From positions 387,227 to 451,226 of the forward strand of contig NZ_MAYT01000001.1 in NCBI RefSeq assembly GCF_001685015.1: a stretch of 64,000 nucleotides of DNA. The letters run 5' to 3'. The notes under the pieces were generated by a model. It saw nothing but the letters and a program-made list of their open reading frames with translations. It was not told the origin of the DNA and searched no databases. Within the stretch, counting starts at the first letter, position 1, and the number at the start of each line of letters is the position of its first letter. This DNA comes from Pseudobacillus wudalianchiensis (GTDB lineage: Bacteria; Bacillota; Bacilli; Bacillales; Domibacillaceae). The position numbers were made by a program, and so were the translations under genes. This document shows, piece by piece, positions 1-7,379 of this stretch.

Positions 1-32
1 TAGTGGGAAAGGGTAAGAAATCAGAAGGATAA

Positions 33-52
33 TGTGTATAAAGTTATCCACA
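33..52. promoter_or_regulatory. Pair of inverted DnaA boxes upstream of yqeG
   Basis: TGTGTATAA at 33-41 is the reverse complement of TTATACACA, and TTATCCACA lies at 44-52. Both match the DnaA box consensus TTATNCACA exactly, and they face each other across 2 bases. A DnaA-binding cluster upstream of yqeG is known in B. subtilis, so position and sequence agree. The window starts only 32 bases upstream, so further boxes may lie outside it. Likely role, by inference: titration of DnaA or regulation of yqeG. Confidence 0.75.
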
Positions 53-193
53 ATAAAGAAATGCAAAAAATGTCGGAAAATATTTTAGCATTATTAAAAA
101 GTTCAAGCATACGATTATACGTTTTGTTTTGTCATGATAGCCAAAATCCGCTATGATAAAGGCAATGAAAGCCGAGAGAACGGGGTGCAGGGA

Positions 194-715
194 TTGTTAA
201 AGAAATTTTTGCCGAGCAGGCACGTAAAAAGCATTTTTCAAATTACACCAGAGTATTTAAAAGAAAAGGGAATGAAAGCGATCATTACCGATTTGGATAA
301 TACGTTAGTGGCCTGGGATCGTCCAGATGCTACACCGGAATTATTGGAATGGTTTGCTGAAATGAAAAAAGCAGGCATTAAAGTGCTAATTGTTTCCAAT
401 AATAATCAAAAAAGAGTAAGCGCCTTTTCACAGCCAATTGATATTCCTTATATATTCGAAGCGCGTAAACCAATGGGAAAGGCATTTCGCAGGGCTGTTA
501 AATTATTAGGTGTCAAAAAAGAAGAAACGGTCGTAATCGGTGATCAATTGCTCACGGATATATTCGGTGGCAATCGTGGTGGGTTTTATACCATTTTAGT
601 TTTACCAGTTGCCCAAACGGATGGCTTCTGGACAAAATTCAATCGCCGAATTGAGCGGAGGATTATGAATTTCTTTAAACGAAAAGGTTTAATTCAATGG
701 GAGGAAAGCAAGTGA
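194..715 (+). CDS. yqeG: YqeG family HAD-type phosphatase
   Basis: HAD superfamily (subfamily IIIA) phosphatase of 173 residues. The catalytic motif DLDNT sits at about residues 33-37, a lysine motif (ARKPMG) and an acidic IGDQLLTD motif follow. The family resembles yeast Gep4, a phosphatidylglycerophosphate phosphatase; the bacterial substrate is not certain. The frame is open from an ATG at 134, but the TTG at 194 is preferred: it has GGGGTG 6 bases upstream and gives the family's usual N-terminus (MLKKFLPS) and length (about 172 residues in B. subtilis). It overlaps yqeH by 4 bases, so the two are translationally coupled at the head of a long overlapping operon. Confidence 0.9.
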   Translation: MLKKFLPSRHVKSIFQITPEYLKEKGMKAIITDLDNTLVAWDRPDATPELLEWFAEMKKAGIKVLIVSNNNQKRVSAFSQPIDIPYIFEARKPMGKAFRRAVKLLGVKKEETVVIGDQLLTDIFGGNRGGFYTILVLPVAQTDGFWTKFNRRIERRIMNFFKRKGLIQWEESK

Positions 716-1818
716 ATAACGAAAAAATCATGTGTATTGGATGCGGAGTCAACGTACAAACGGAAGATCCAGCAGGACTTGGCTATGCACCGGCTTCAGC
801 ACTGGAAAAAGAAGAAATTGTCTGCCAGCGCTGTTTTCGCTTGAAGAACTATAATGAAGTCCAGGATGTGTCTTTAACAGATGACGACTTCTTGAAAATT
901 TTAAATACACTTGGAGAGACAGACAGCTTAATCGTTAAAATCGTAGATATTTTTGATTTTAATGGCAGTTGGCTGCCTGGTCTCCATCGATTTGTTGGCA
1001 AAAACCCGGTTTTGTTAATCGGCAACAAAGCGGATCTTCTTCCTAAATCTGTGAAAAAAAACAAGTTAATTAATTGGATGAAGCAGCAGGCAAAGGAGCT
1101 CGGCTTGAAGCCGATTGATGTGCTTCTCGTTAGTGCAGCAAAAGGAGCCTCCATGGAGGAGGCAATGCAGGCTATCGAGGATTATCGCGATGGAAAAGAT
1201 GTTTACGTAGTCGGCTGTACGAACGTAGGAAAATCAACATTTATCAATCGAATCATCAAAGAGGGAACGGGCGAGAAAGATGTGATCACGACCTCGCATT
1301 TCCCGGGCACAACGCTGGATATGATTGAGATCCCGCTTGATGATGGTCATTTTCTTGTTGACACGCCAGGAATTATTAATCATCATCAAATGGCCCACTT
1401 TGTAGATAAGAGAGATTTAAAGTACATTACGCCCAAAAAAGAAATCAAGCCAAAAATTTTCCAGCTGAATGAACAGCAATCATTGTTTTTTGGGGGACTG
1501 GCTCGCTTCGATTATCTTTCAGGGGGCCGCCGTTCTTTTACTTGTTATTTGTCAAATGAACTAACCATTCATCGCACAAAGCTGGAGAAAGCAGATGAGT
1601 TGTATAAGACACATGCAGGAGAATTGCTTACTCCGCCGCGAAGAGAAGAAATGGATACCTTCCCTGAATTGACCCGGCATGAATTTATGATTAAAGAAGG
1701 CAAAATGGACGTCGTCTTTTCCGGACTTGGATGGGTAACCATCAATGAACCGGGCTCCAAAGTAGCTGCCTATGTGCCGAAGGGTGTCAGTGTATTTCTA
1801 CGGAAATCCTTAATCTAG
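712..1818 (+). CDS. yqeH: Ribosome biogenesis GTPase YqeH
   Basis: Circularly permuted GTPase needed for 30S ribosomal subunit assembly. An N-terminal zinc finger (CIGC near residue 8 and CQRC near residue 39) precedes G motifs in permuted order: NKAD (G4), SAAKG (G5), GCTNVGKST (G1), then DTPG (G3). The length, 368 residues, matches B. subtilis YqeH (about 366). The start is the GTG at 712 because GGGAGG lies 7 bases upstream and the codon overlaps the yqeG stop in GTGA; an ATG at 697 is also in frame but lacks a site. Followed by aroE after 16 bases. Confidence 0.95.
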   Translation: MNNEKIMCIGCGVNVQTEDPAGLGYAPASALEKEEIVCQRCFRLKNYNEVQDVSLTDDDFLKILNTLGETDSLIVKIVDIFDFNGSWLPGLHRFVGKNPVLLIGNKADLLPKSVKKNKLINWMKQQAKELGLKPIDVLLVSAAKGASMEEAMQAIEDYRDGKDVYVVGCTNVGKSTFINRIIKEGTGEKDVITTSHFPGTTLDMIEIPLDDGHFLVDTPGIINHHQMAHFVDKRDLKYITPKKEIKPKIFQLNEQQSLFFGGLARFDYLSGGRRSFTCYLSNELTIHRTKLEKADELYKTHAGELLTPPRREEMDTFPELTRHEFMIKEGKMDVVFSGLGWVTINEPGSKVAAYVPKGVSVFLRKSLI

Positions 1819-1834
1819 AAGAGGGGAAGAAGCA

Positions 1835-2683
1835 ATGAAAAAATTATTTGGCGTTATCGGTGATCCAATTGCCCATTCTATGTCCCCGGCAATGCATAAT
1901 GACGCATTTGTCCAGCTTGGCATTGAGGGGTATTATCATCCTTTTCACGTAAAACCAGAAGATTTGCCTGCGGCTGTACAAGGAATGAAAGCCATTGGCG
2001 TGCAAGGATTTAACGTGACAATTCCTCACAAATCAGCTATTATACCTTTGCTTGATCAAGTCGATCCACTTGCAAAAGCTATTGGAGCTGTAAATACGGT
2101 AGTTCGTGAAAATGGAGGGTGGACAGGATACAATACAGATGGAGTAGGGTTTGTGCGGGGGCTTCGGGAAGCGTATGGAGAGCCGCTTACAGAAAAACGT
2201 GTCCTGCTGATTGGAGCAGGAGGCGCGGCGCGGGCTATTTATTATACGCTCGCCTCAGAAGGAGTAAGCCGGATTGATATCGCCAATCGAACAGCAGAAA
2301 AAGCAGCAAATCTTGCAGAAAGCTGCCCTTATCCTGTTGTCGGGTCAGTAAAAACGACAACAAAGGCGGCTGAACAGCTTGAAGAATACGATGTGATAAT
2401 TCAAACAACATCAATTGGAATGTCCCCGCTTATTGAGGCAAGCCCGATTTCAGTTGAAAAAATAAAAGCAGGCACATTTGTTTCGGATATTATTTACAAT
2501 CCGCTCGAAACGCAGCTTTTACAGGAAGCGAAGAAGCGGGGGGCTCGTACACAAAACGGCCTTAAAATGTTTGTTTATCAGGGAGCGTTGGCTTTTGAGA
2601 AGTGGACAAGCCAAACACCTGATATCGAACGAATGGAAGAAATGGTACGTCATCAATTGGGAGGCAATTATGTTAACAACTAA
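1835..2683 (+). CDS. aroE: Shikimate dehydrogenase
   Basis: Reduces 3-dehydroshikimate to shikimate with NADPH in chorismate synthesis. The 282-residue protein has the substrate-binding GDPIAHSMSPAMHN segment at residues 8-21, the catalytic lysine in NVTIPHK at about 60-66, NTDG in the middle, and the nucleotide-binding glycine-rich GAGGAARAI near 127. The ribosome site GAGGGGAAG lies just upstream of the ATG. Its last 14 bases overlap yhbY, so it sits inside the yqeG-yqeM operon. Confidence 0.95.
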   Translation: MKKLFGVIGDPIAHSMSPAMHNDAFVQLGIEGYYHPFHVKPEDLPAAVQGMKAIGVQGFNVTIPHKSAIIPLLDQVDPLAKAIGAVNTVVRENGGWTGYNTDGVGFVRGLREAYGEPLTEKRVLLIGAGGAARAIYYTLASEGVSRIDIANRTAEKAANLAESCPYPVVGSVKTTTKAAEQLEEYDVIIQTTSIGMSPLIEASPISVEKIKAGTFVSDIIYNPLETQLLQEAKKRGARTQNGLKMFVYQGALAFEKWTSQTPDIERMEEMVRHQLGGNYVNN

Positions 2684-2963
2684 GCAAAAATCTTTTTTAC
2701 GTTCGAAAGCTCATCACCTTGATCCGATTTTCCAGGTGGGCAAAGGCGGCGTAAATGAAAATATGATTAAACAAATCGCTGATGTGCTTGAAGCGCGTGA
2801 ACTGATCAAAGTAAGCGTGCTGCAAAATTGCGGGGAGGACAAGCGCGAAGTAGCAGAGCAGCTGGCTAAAGGAGCCCGTGCCGAGCTTATTCAAGTCATT
2901 GGCAGCATCATCGTGCTTTACAAAGAATCTAGAGAAAATAAAAAGATTGAGCTGCCGAGATGA
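2670..2963 (+). CDS. yhbY: YhbY-type CRM domain RNA-binding protein
   Basis: Single-domain CRM (YhbY, YqeI in B. subtilis) RNA-binding protein of 97 residues associated with pre-50S ribosome particles. The GxxG signature appears as VGKGGVNENM in the first third. The open frame extends upstream to 2478 inside aroE, but the ATG at 2670 has GGGAGG 5 bases before it and gives the family length, so the longer frame is not used. It overlaps aroE by 14 bases and nadD by 4. Confidence 0.92.
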   Translation: MLTTKQKSFLRSKAHHLDPIFQVGKGGVNENMIKQIADVLEARELIKVSVLQNCGEDKREVAEQLAKGARAELIQVIGSIIVLYKESRENKKIELPR

Positions 2964-3532
2964 AGAAAAAAGTAGGCATTTTAGGTGGCACATTCAATCC
3001 GCCGCATATTGGTCATTTGATCATAGCAAATGAGGTGCTGAAGGCACTCCATTTGGATGAAATCCGCTTCATGCCTAACTATACTCCACCGCATAAAAAA
3101 ATTGATCATCATATCCGTGATGAAGATCGTCTTCATATGCTTCAGGCAGCTATTGAAGGGCATCCGTGTTTTTCAGTGGAGCCGATAGAAATGGAGCGGA
3201 AAGGAACTTCTTACACATTTGATACGATGAAAGCATTAAAAGCGCGGGAGTCTGAAACCGACTTTTATTTTATTATCGGCGGTGACATGATTGAGTATTT
3301 ACCGAAATGGTATAACATCGATGAGTTGAGCCGCATGGTCAAGTTTGTTGGGGTGCGCCGGCCGGGCTATTCGGTTGAAACACCGTACCCCGTGCAGTTG
3401 ATCGAAACGCCGGAAATTCATCTTTCTTCTACGATGCTCAGACAAAGAGCGGCGGGTGGGGGAACTTTACGTTACTTGCTGCCCGAGAAAGTCATCGCTT
3501 ATATAAAGGAGAATCGTTTATATGAAACGTGA
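2960..3532 (+). CDS. nadD: Nicotinate-nucleotide adenylyltransferase
   Basis: Transfers AMP from ATP to nicotinate mononucleotide in NAD synthesis. The 190-residue protein has the nucleotidyltransferase signature GGTFNPPHIGH at residues 9-19 and the C-terminal LSSTMLR (ISxTxxR type) motif that contacts ATP. The start ATG overlaps the yhbY stop (ATGA). The end overlaps yqeK by 11 bases. Confidence 0.95.
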   Translation: MKKKVGILGGTFNPPHIGHLIIANEVLKALHLDEIRFMPNYTPPHKKIDHHIRDEDRLHMLQAAIEGHPCFSVEPIEMERKGTSYTFDTMKALKARESETDFYFIIGGDMIEYLPKWYNIDELSRMVKFVGVRRPGYSVETPYPVQLIETPEIHLSSTMLRQRAAGGGTLRYLLPEKVIAYIKENRLYET

Positions 3533-4094
3533 GGAGGCGCTCTCACTCGTTAAAGAGCAAATAACTGAACACCGCTACGTTCACACACTTGGTGTAGTAG
3601 ACACATCGATCCTGCTCGCTGAAAGATATGGAGCAGACACCAAGAAGGCAGAGCTTGCTGCGATCTTTCATGACTATGCTAAATTTCGCCCTAAAGAGGA
3701 AATGGCCGCCATTATTAAGCAGCAAAACATGGACCCGCGGTTACTGGCTTTTCACTCAGAACTGTGGCATGCTCCGGTAGGCGCTTATTTGGTACAAAAA
3801 GAAGCTGGCATAGAAGACGAGGAAGTCTTGAATGCTATCCGTTATCATACATCCGGAAGAATAGGCATGACTTTGCTTGAAAAAGTGGTTTATGTTGCAG
3901 ACTATATTGAACCGGGCCGTCATTTCCCGGGTGTAGAAGAAGTGCGTGAATTAGCGAAAAAAGATTTGGATGCTGCTTTAATCCAAGCTCTGAAAAATAC
4001 CATTCAATTTTTAATGAAAAAAAATCAGCCGGTTTATCCGGATACCTTTCATACGTACAATGATTTAACCATGAAAAAGGAGGAGGCCAATTAA
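3522..4094 (+). CDS. yqeK: HD-domain protein YqeK, likely symmetrical Ap4A hydrolase
   Basis: HD-superfamily hydrolase of 190 residues. The metal-binding residues are visible as an early histidine (EHRYVHTLGV), the HD pair in IFHDYAK at about 48-54, a following HAPVGAY, and RYHTSG. Members of this family hydrolyse diadenosine tetraphosphate to two ADP. It always travels with nadD and rsfS, as here, with overlaps on both sides (11 bases with nadD, 1 base with rsfS). Confidence 0.9.
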   Translation: MKREEALSLVKEQITEHRYVHTLGVVDTSILLAERYGADTKKAELAAIFHDYAKFRPKEEMAAIIKQQNMDPRLLAFHSELWHAPVGAYLVQKEAGIEDEEVLNAIRYHTSGRIGMTLLEKVVYVADYIEPGRHFPGVEEVRELAKKDLDAALIQALKNTIQFLMKKNQPVYPDTFHTYNDLTMKKEEAN

Positions 4095-4450
4095 TGGGTC
4101 AACCGGAAATTTTACAACGAGTCGTGAATGCCGCGGACGATAAGCGTGCGGAAAATATTGTTGTGTTAAATATGCAGGGAATTTCACTAATGGCAGACTA
4201 TTTTATCATCTGTCACGGGAATTCCGATAAGCAGGTTCAAGCAATTGCTCGAGAAATTAAAGAGCAGGCAGAGGAGCTTGGATATGAAGTAAAGCGGATG
4301 GAAGGTTTTGATGAAGCTCGGTGGGTGTTAATTGATTTAGGCGATTTGATTATCCACGTATTCCACCGTGATGAGCGGCTTTATTATAACCTGGAACGTC
4401 TCTGGGGGGACGCTCCGGAAATTGATGTGGAGAGCGAGCTGCTTTCATGA
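4094..4450 (+). CDS. rsfS: Ribosomal silencing factor RsfS
   Basis: DUF143 protein of 118 residues. In other bacteria it binds ribosomal protein uL14 and blocks joining of the 30S and 50S subunits when nutrients are short. The family features MADYFIICHG, the central KRMEGFDEARWVLIDLGD and HVFHRDERLYYNLERLWGD are all recognisable. The ATG shares one base with the yqeK stop, after an AAGGAGGAGGCC ribosome site. Confidence 0.95.
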   Translation: MGQPEILQRVVNAADDKRAENIVVLNMQGISLMADYFIICHGNSDKQVQAIAREIKEQAEELGYEVKRMEGFDEARWVLIDLGDLIIHVFHRDERLYYNLERLWGDAPEIDVESELLS

Positions 4451-5199
4451 CATATGAACGCTTTGCCCGTGTGTACGACTTTTTAATGGAGGATGCGCCG
4501 TATGAACAATGGCTGGACTTTTTCCAGCAGCATGCCTCCGAACTGCCTGGAAAGAGCGTATTGGACCTTGCTTGCGGTACAGGCGAGCTGACTTGGCGTT
4601 TAGCAGCAGCTGGATGGGATGTAACGGGCGTTGACTTATCGGACAGCATGCTCTTTGCAGCCGGGCAAAAAGCAGAAGCAAAAAAGCTGTTCATTCCGCT
4701 TTTCCAGCAGGACATGCGCGATTTAGAAGGGCTTGGACAGTTTGATGTCATCACGATCTTCTGTGACTCTCTTAATTATTTGACAGAAGAAGAAGACATA
4801 AAACGTACGTTTCGCGGAGTCCAACAACATCTGAAAGAAGACGGATTACTTTTATTTGATGTGCACTCGCTGTATAAAATGCGCCATATCTTTAAGGACG
4901 GAACGTTTACAGCTGTGAATGAAGCGGTCTCTTATATTTGGAACTGCTTCGATGGTGAGCAGCCTGACAGCATTGAACACGAGCTTACTTTTTTTGTCCG
5001 CGAAGAAGAAACGGATTTATATGAGCGATTTGATGAACTGCATGTCCAGCGTTCATTCGCTGTTGAACAATACAAAGCGTGGCTTCAGGAGATTGGTTTT
5101 TCCGATATTGACATTACCGCTGATTTCACTGGGAATTCTCCAGAGGAAACAAGTGAGAGAATATTTTTTGTATGCAGAAATGGATCGGTTCAATTGTAA
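4447..5199 (+). CDS. yqeM: Class I SAM-dependent methyltransferase YqeM
   Basis: Methyltransferase of 250 residues with the SAM-binding motif I VLDLACGTGEL near residue 40 and motif II-like VTGVDLS following. The substrate is not known. It ends the yqeG operon: its start overlaps rsfS by 4 bases and it is followed by a strong bidirectional terminator. Confidence 0.85.
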   Translation: MTYERFARVYDFLMEDAPYEQWLDFFQQHASELPGKSVLDLACGTGELTWRLAAAGWDVTGVDLSDSMLFAAGQKAEAKKLFIPLFQQDMRDLEGLGQFDVITIFCDSLNYLTEEEDIKRTFRGVQQHLKEDGLLLFDVHSLYKMRHIFKDGTFTAVNEAVSYIWNCFDGEQPDSIEHELTFFVREEETDLYERFDELHVQRSFAVEQYKAWLQEIGFSDIDITADFTGNSPEETSERIFFVCRNGSVQL

Positions 5200-5238
5200 A
5201 TAAAATGATTGTCAGTTAGGAAGCCATTATAAAAACAT

Positions 5239-5280
5239 AAAAACGAGAGGAGGGATTCATTTTCACTCCTCTCGTTTTTA
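5239..5280. terminator. Bidirectional terminator between yqeM and comER
   Basis: The arms AAACGAGAGGAG (5241-5252) and CTCCTCTCGTTT (5266-5277) pair perfectly around a 13-base loop. They are flanked by an A run on the left and a T run on the right, so it can stop both converging genes. Confidence 0.9.
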
Positions 5281-5318
5281 TATTAAAGAAGGACTTCTCT
5301 GGCAGGTGGCGAATAGTA

Positions 5319-6143
5319 TTAAGGGATTCCAAATTGCGCCGCTGTTTCTTGTTTATCCTCGGCAAACTTTTCATGAGTGGCTTGGAATAACTTCGTGAAC
5401 ATATCCCCGGTTTCTGCTTCTAACACAGCAATTCCTTTTCCGGTAACTCCTCCTTTGACACAGACTTTTTCTTCTAACTGCGCAAGCGTATATTCCTTTT
5501 GTTTGAATAATTCTCCCAGCCCGGCAAGCATCGACTCTGCCAATTTTTCTGCTGTATGTGAATCCATACCTGTTGTTTCTGCCCCTTCAATAAACTTTCT
5601 CGTTAAAAAACTAATAAATGCTGGGCCGCAGCTCACAAGATCTGAGGCGGCACGTGTAATTGACTCATCGATTTCTACTGCCTCATTGCATAGCTGATCC
5701 ATATGCTTTTTCATTTCTGCTTTCCATTTCTCTTCACATCTTTTTCCGTACGTATAAAGTACCGTTCCGGATAATACTTTATTCGTGATGCTTGGAATCA
5801 TACGCATGCATGAACAGGGCAGGATGGATTCCAATTGTGCGGTGCTGACTGGACTAGTAATGGACACTACACATTGTTCAGGACGAAATAAAGGCTGAAC
5901 CTTCTGGAGCAGCGGGTAAATATCGTGGGGCTTCACACAAACGAATAAAAGATCACATATAGTGACAAGTTCGGAAGCGTCCCTGCATACATTCAGGCCT
6001 GGGTGGTTCTCTTGGATACGCCGCGCCTTTTCTGCCGTTCTATTCATGATAAAAAGATTGGCGGCAGAAGTGACTTTAGAGGCAATTAAAGCATCAATCA
6101 AAATCTCTCCCATATTCCCCGTTCCGATGATTCCTATCTTCAT
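5319..6143 (-). CDS. comER: ComER, pyrroline-5-carboxylate reductase-like protein
   Basis: Member of the pyrroline-5-carboxylate reductase family (274 residues) with an N-terminal dinucleotide-binding GIIGTGNMG motif at residues 4-12 and a dimerisation domain in the C-terminal half. In B. subtilis it is transcribed divergently from comEA and is not needed for competence; roles in biofilm and sporulation have been reported. Its metabolic role is not established. The ATG at 6143 follows AGGGGGAATG. The divergent comEA start lies within 40-80 bases, so the promoters must be close together. Confidence 0.88.
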   Translation of the reverse strand: MKIGIIGTGNMGEILIDALIASKVTSAANLFIMNRTAEKARRIQENHPGLNVCRDASELVTICDLLFVCVKPHDIYPLLQKVQPLFRPEQCVVSITSPVSTAQLESILPCSCMRMIPSITNKVLSGTVLYTYGKRCEEKWKAEMKKHMDQLCNEAVEIDESITRAASDLVSCGPAFISFLTRKFIEGAETTGMDSHTAEKLAESMLAGLGELFKQKEYTLAQLEEKVCVKGGVTGKGIAVLEAETGDMFTKLFQATHEKFAEDKQETAAQFGIP

Positions 6144-6180
6144 TCATCATTCCCCCTTATGCAAGCTGCTCTTACAATGT

Positions 6181-6870
6181 ATGAAAAAAAATTTGGTTTA
6201 TGAGAAAGAGGTGAAGATACTGGATTTAAAAGCAATAGTTAGTAAATATAAAGTCTACTTTTTGATAGGAGGAATAGTGGCAGCGTTTGGCCTTTATCAA
6301 TTGACTGGAGAAGAAACACCTCCAGCAGTGCCACTATTAGAAGAGTCTGTACAAACAGAACAAAGTGTAAGTCCGCCTTTGACTACACCGCCGCTAGAAC
6401 TGCAGGAACCTGCTGTTTTAATGGTTGATATTAAAGGGGCGGTTGCATCACCTGGCATTTACTCTTTGAAAAATGGCGAGCGCATTCATGATGCCATCGA
6501 AAAAGCAGGTGGTTTTCAACAGGAGGCTGATCGAACGGCGATTAATTTAGCGCAGAAGCTGCAGGATGAAATGGTTGTCTATGTACCGAAAAATGGAGAA
6601 GAGCCCCCTGCAGAGTTGCCTGCTGCTGTTCCGCCGCAGGGGAGTGCACAGGGAAATTCCCCGGAGAATGGCGGAAGTTCTATTAATATTAATCAAGCGT
6701 CTGCCGAAGAGCTTCAGCAACTGCCGGGAATCGGGAAGGCAAAAGCACAGGCTATTATCGAGTATAGGGAGACGACGGGAGCCTTTTCCAAACCGGAGGA
6801 TTTAAAAAATGTCTCCGGGATCGGAGAAAAGACGTTTGAGAAAATGGCCTCACTCGTTGTCGTTCAGTAA
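6181..6870 (+). CDS. comEA: Competence DNA receptor ComEA
   Basis: Membrane-anchored receptor that binds incoming double-stranded DNA during transformation. A transmembrane segment (YFLIGGIVAAFGLYQL) near the N-terminus is followed by a proline-rich spacer, a SLBB domain (VDIKGAVASPGIY...), a low-complexity Gly/Ser linker and a C-terminal helix-hairpin-helix pair (LPGIGKAKA, VSGIGEKTF) that contacts DNA. The start is uncertain. The ATG at 6181 has no ribosome site, while AAAGAGGTGA (6205-6214) lies 5 bases before an in-frame CTG at 6220, which would give 216 residues against about 205 in B. subtilis. The upstream frame to 5962 lies inside comER and is not used. Confidence 0.9.
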   Translation: MKKNLVYEKEVKILDLKAIVSKYKVYFLIGGIVAAFGLYQLTGEETPPAVPLLEESVQTEQSVSPPLTTPPLELQEPAVLMVDIKGAVASPGIYSLKNGERIHDAIEKAGGFQQEADRTAINLAQKLQDEMVVYVPKNGEEPPAELPAAVPPQGSAQGNSPENGGSSININQASAEELQQLPGIGKAKAQAIIEYRETTGAFSKPEDLKNVSGIGEKTFEKMASLVVVQ

Positions 6871-6945
6871 TAGGGATTGACGGGAGCCTTTTTTTGCCGC
6901 TACACTAAAGAAAACATGAAATGGACAAAGAAAGAGTGAAATCAA

Positions 6946-7359
6946 ATGAGCAGAAAAAGCTGGGATGAATATTTTTTAGATATTGCAGAGGTAGTTTCCA
7001 CTCGTTCAACATGCACCCGTCTGCATGTTGGCTGCGTGATCGTCAAAGATAAACACATTGTTGCAACGGGATACAATGGTTCCATTCACGGGCATGCCCA
7101 TTGCGAGGAAGAAGGGTGCCTTCTGTCCGATGAGAAGCGCTGCATCCGATGCCTGCATGCAGAGCTGAATGCTGTCCTTCATGCGGAGAGAGATAAGCTG
7201 AAAGGCGCTGCTGCGTATGTTACTCATGAGCCATGCGAAAACTGTGCGAAAACATTGGCGCAAGCCGGAATCAAAAAAATTGTCTATCGAAATGCCTATC
7301 CGAATAAATGGAACCAGCATTTTCTGAAGGACATTGAAGTTGTTCACTTATCTTCGTAA
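6946..7359 (+). CDS. comEB: ComEB, dCMP deaminase family protein (short form)
   Basis: Cytidine/deoxycytidylate deaminase fold of 137 residues. The zinc site is visible as HAELN (catalytic His and Glu) and PCENC, and an extra zinc cluster is suggested by H-CEEEGC. In B. subtilis comEB lies between comEA and comEC but is dispensable for transformation. The B. subtilis protein is about 189 residues; this copy ends at VVHLSS and lacks the roughly 50-residue C-terminal extension. The catalytic core is complete, so it is probably a working enzyme. A weak ribosome site (AAAGAGTGA) precedes the ATG. Confidence 0.85.
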   Translation: MSRKSWDEYFLDIAEVVSTRSTCTRLHVGCVIVKDKHIVATGYNGSIHGHAHCEEEGCLLSDEKRCIRCLHAELNAVLHAERDKLKGAAAYVTHEPCENCAKTLAQAGIKKIVYRNAYPNKWNQHFLKDIEVVHLSS

Positions 7360-7379
7360 AGTATCTTTAAGGAGAGCGT

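Noticed and set aside
5962-6180. Upstream extension of the comEA frame
   Set aside because: It lies antisense inside comER, lacks a ribosome site and would put extra residues before the membrane anchor.
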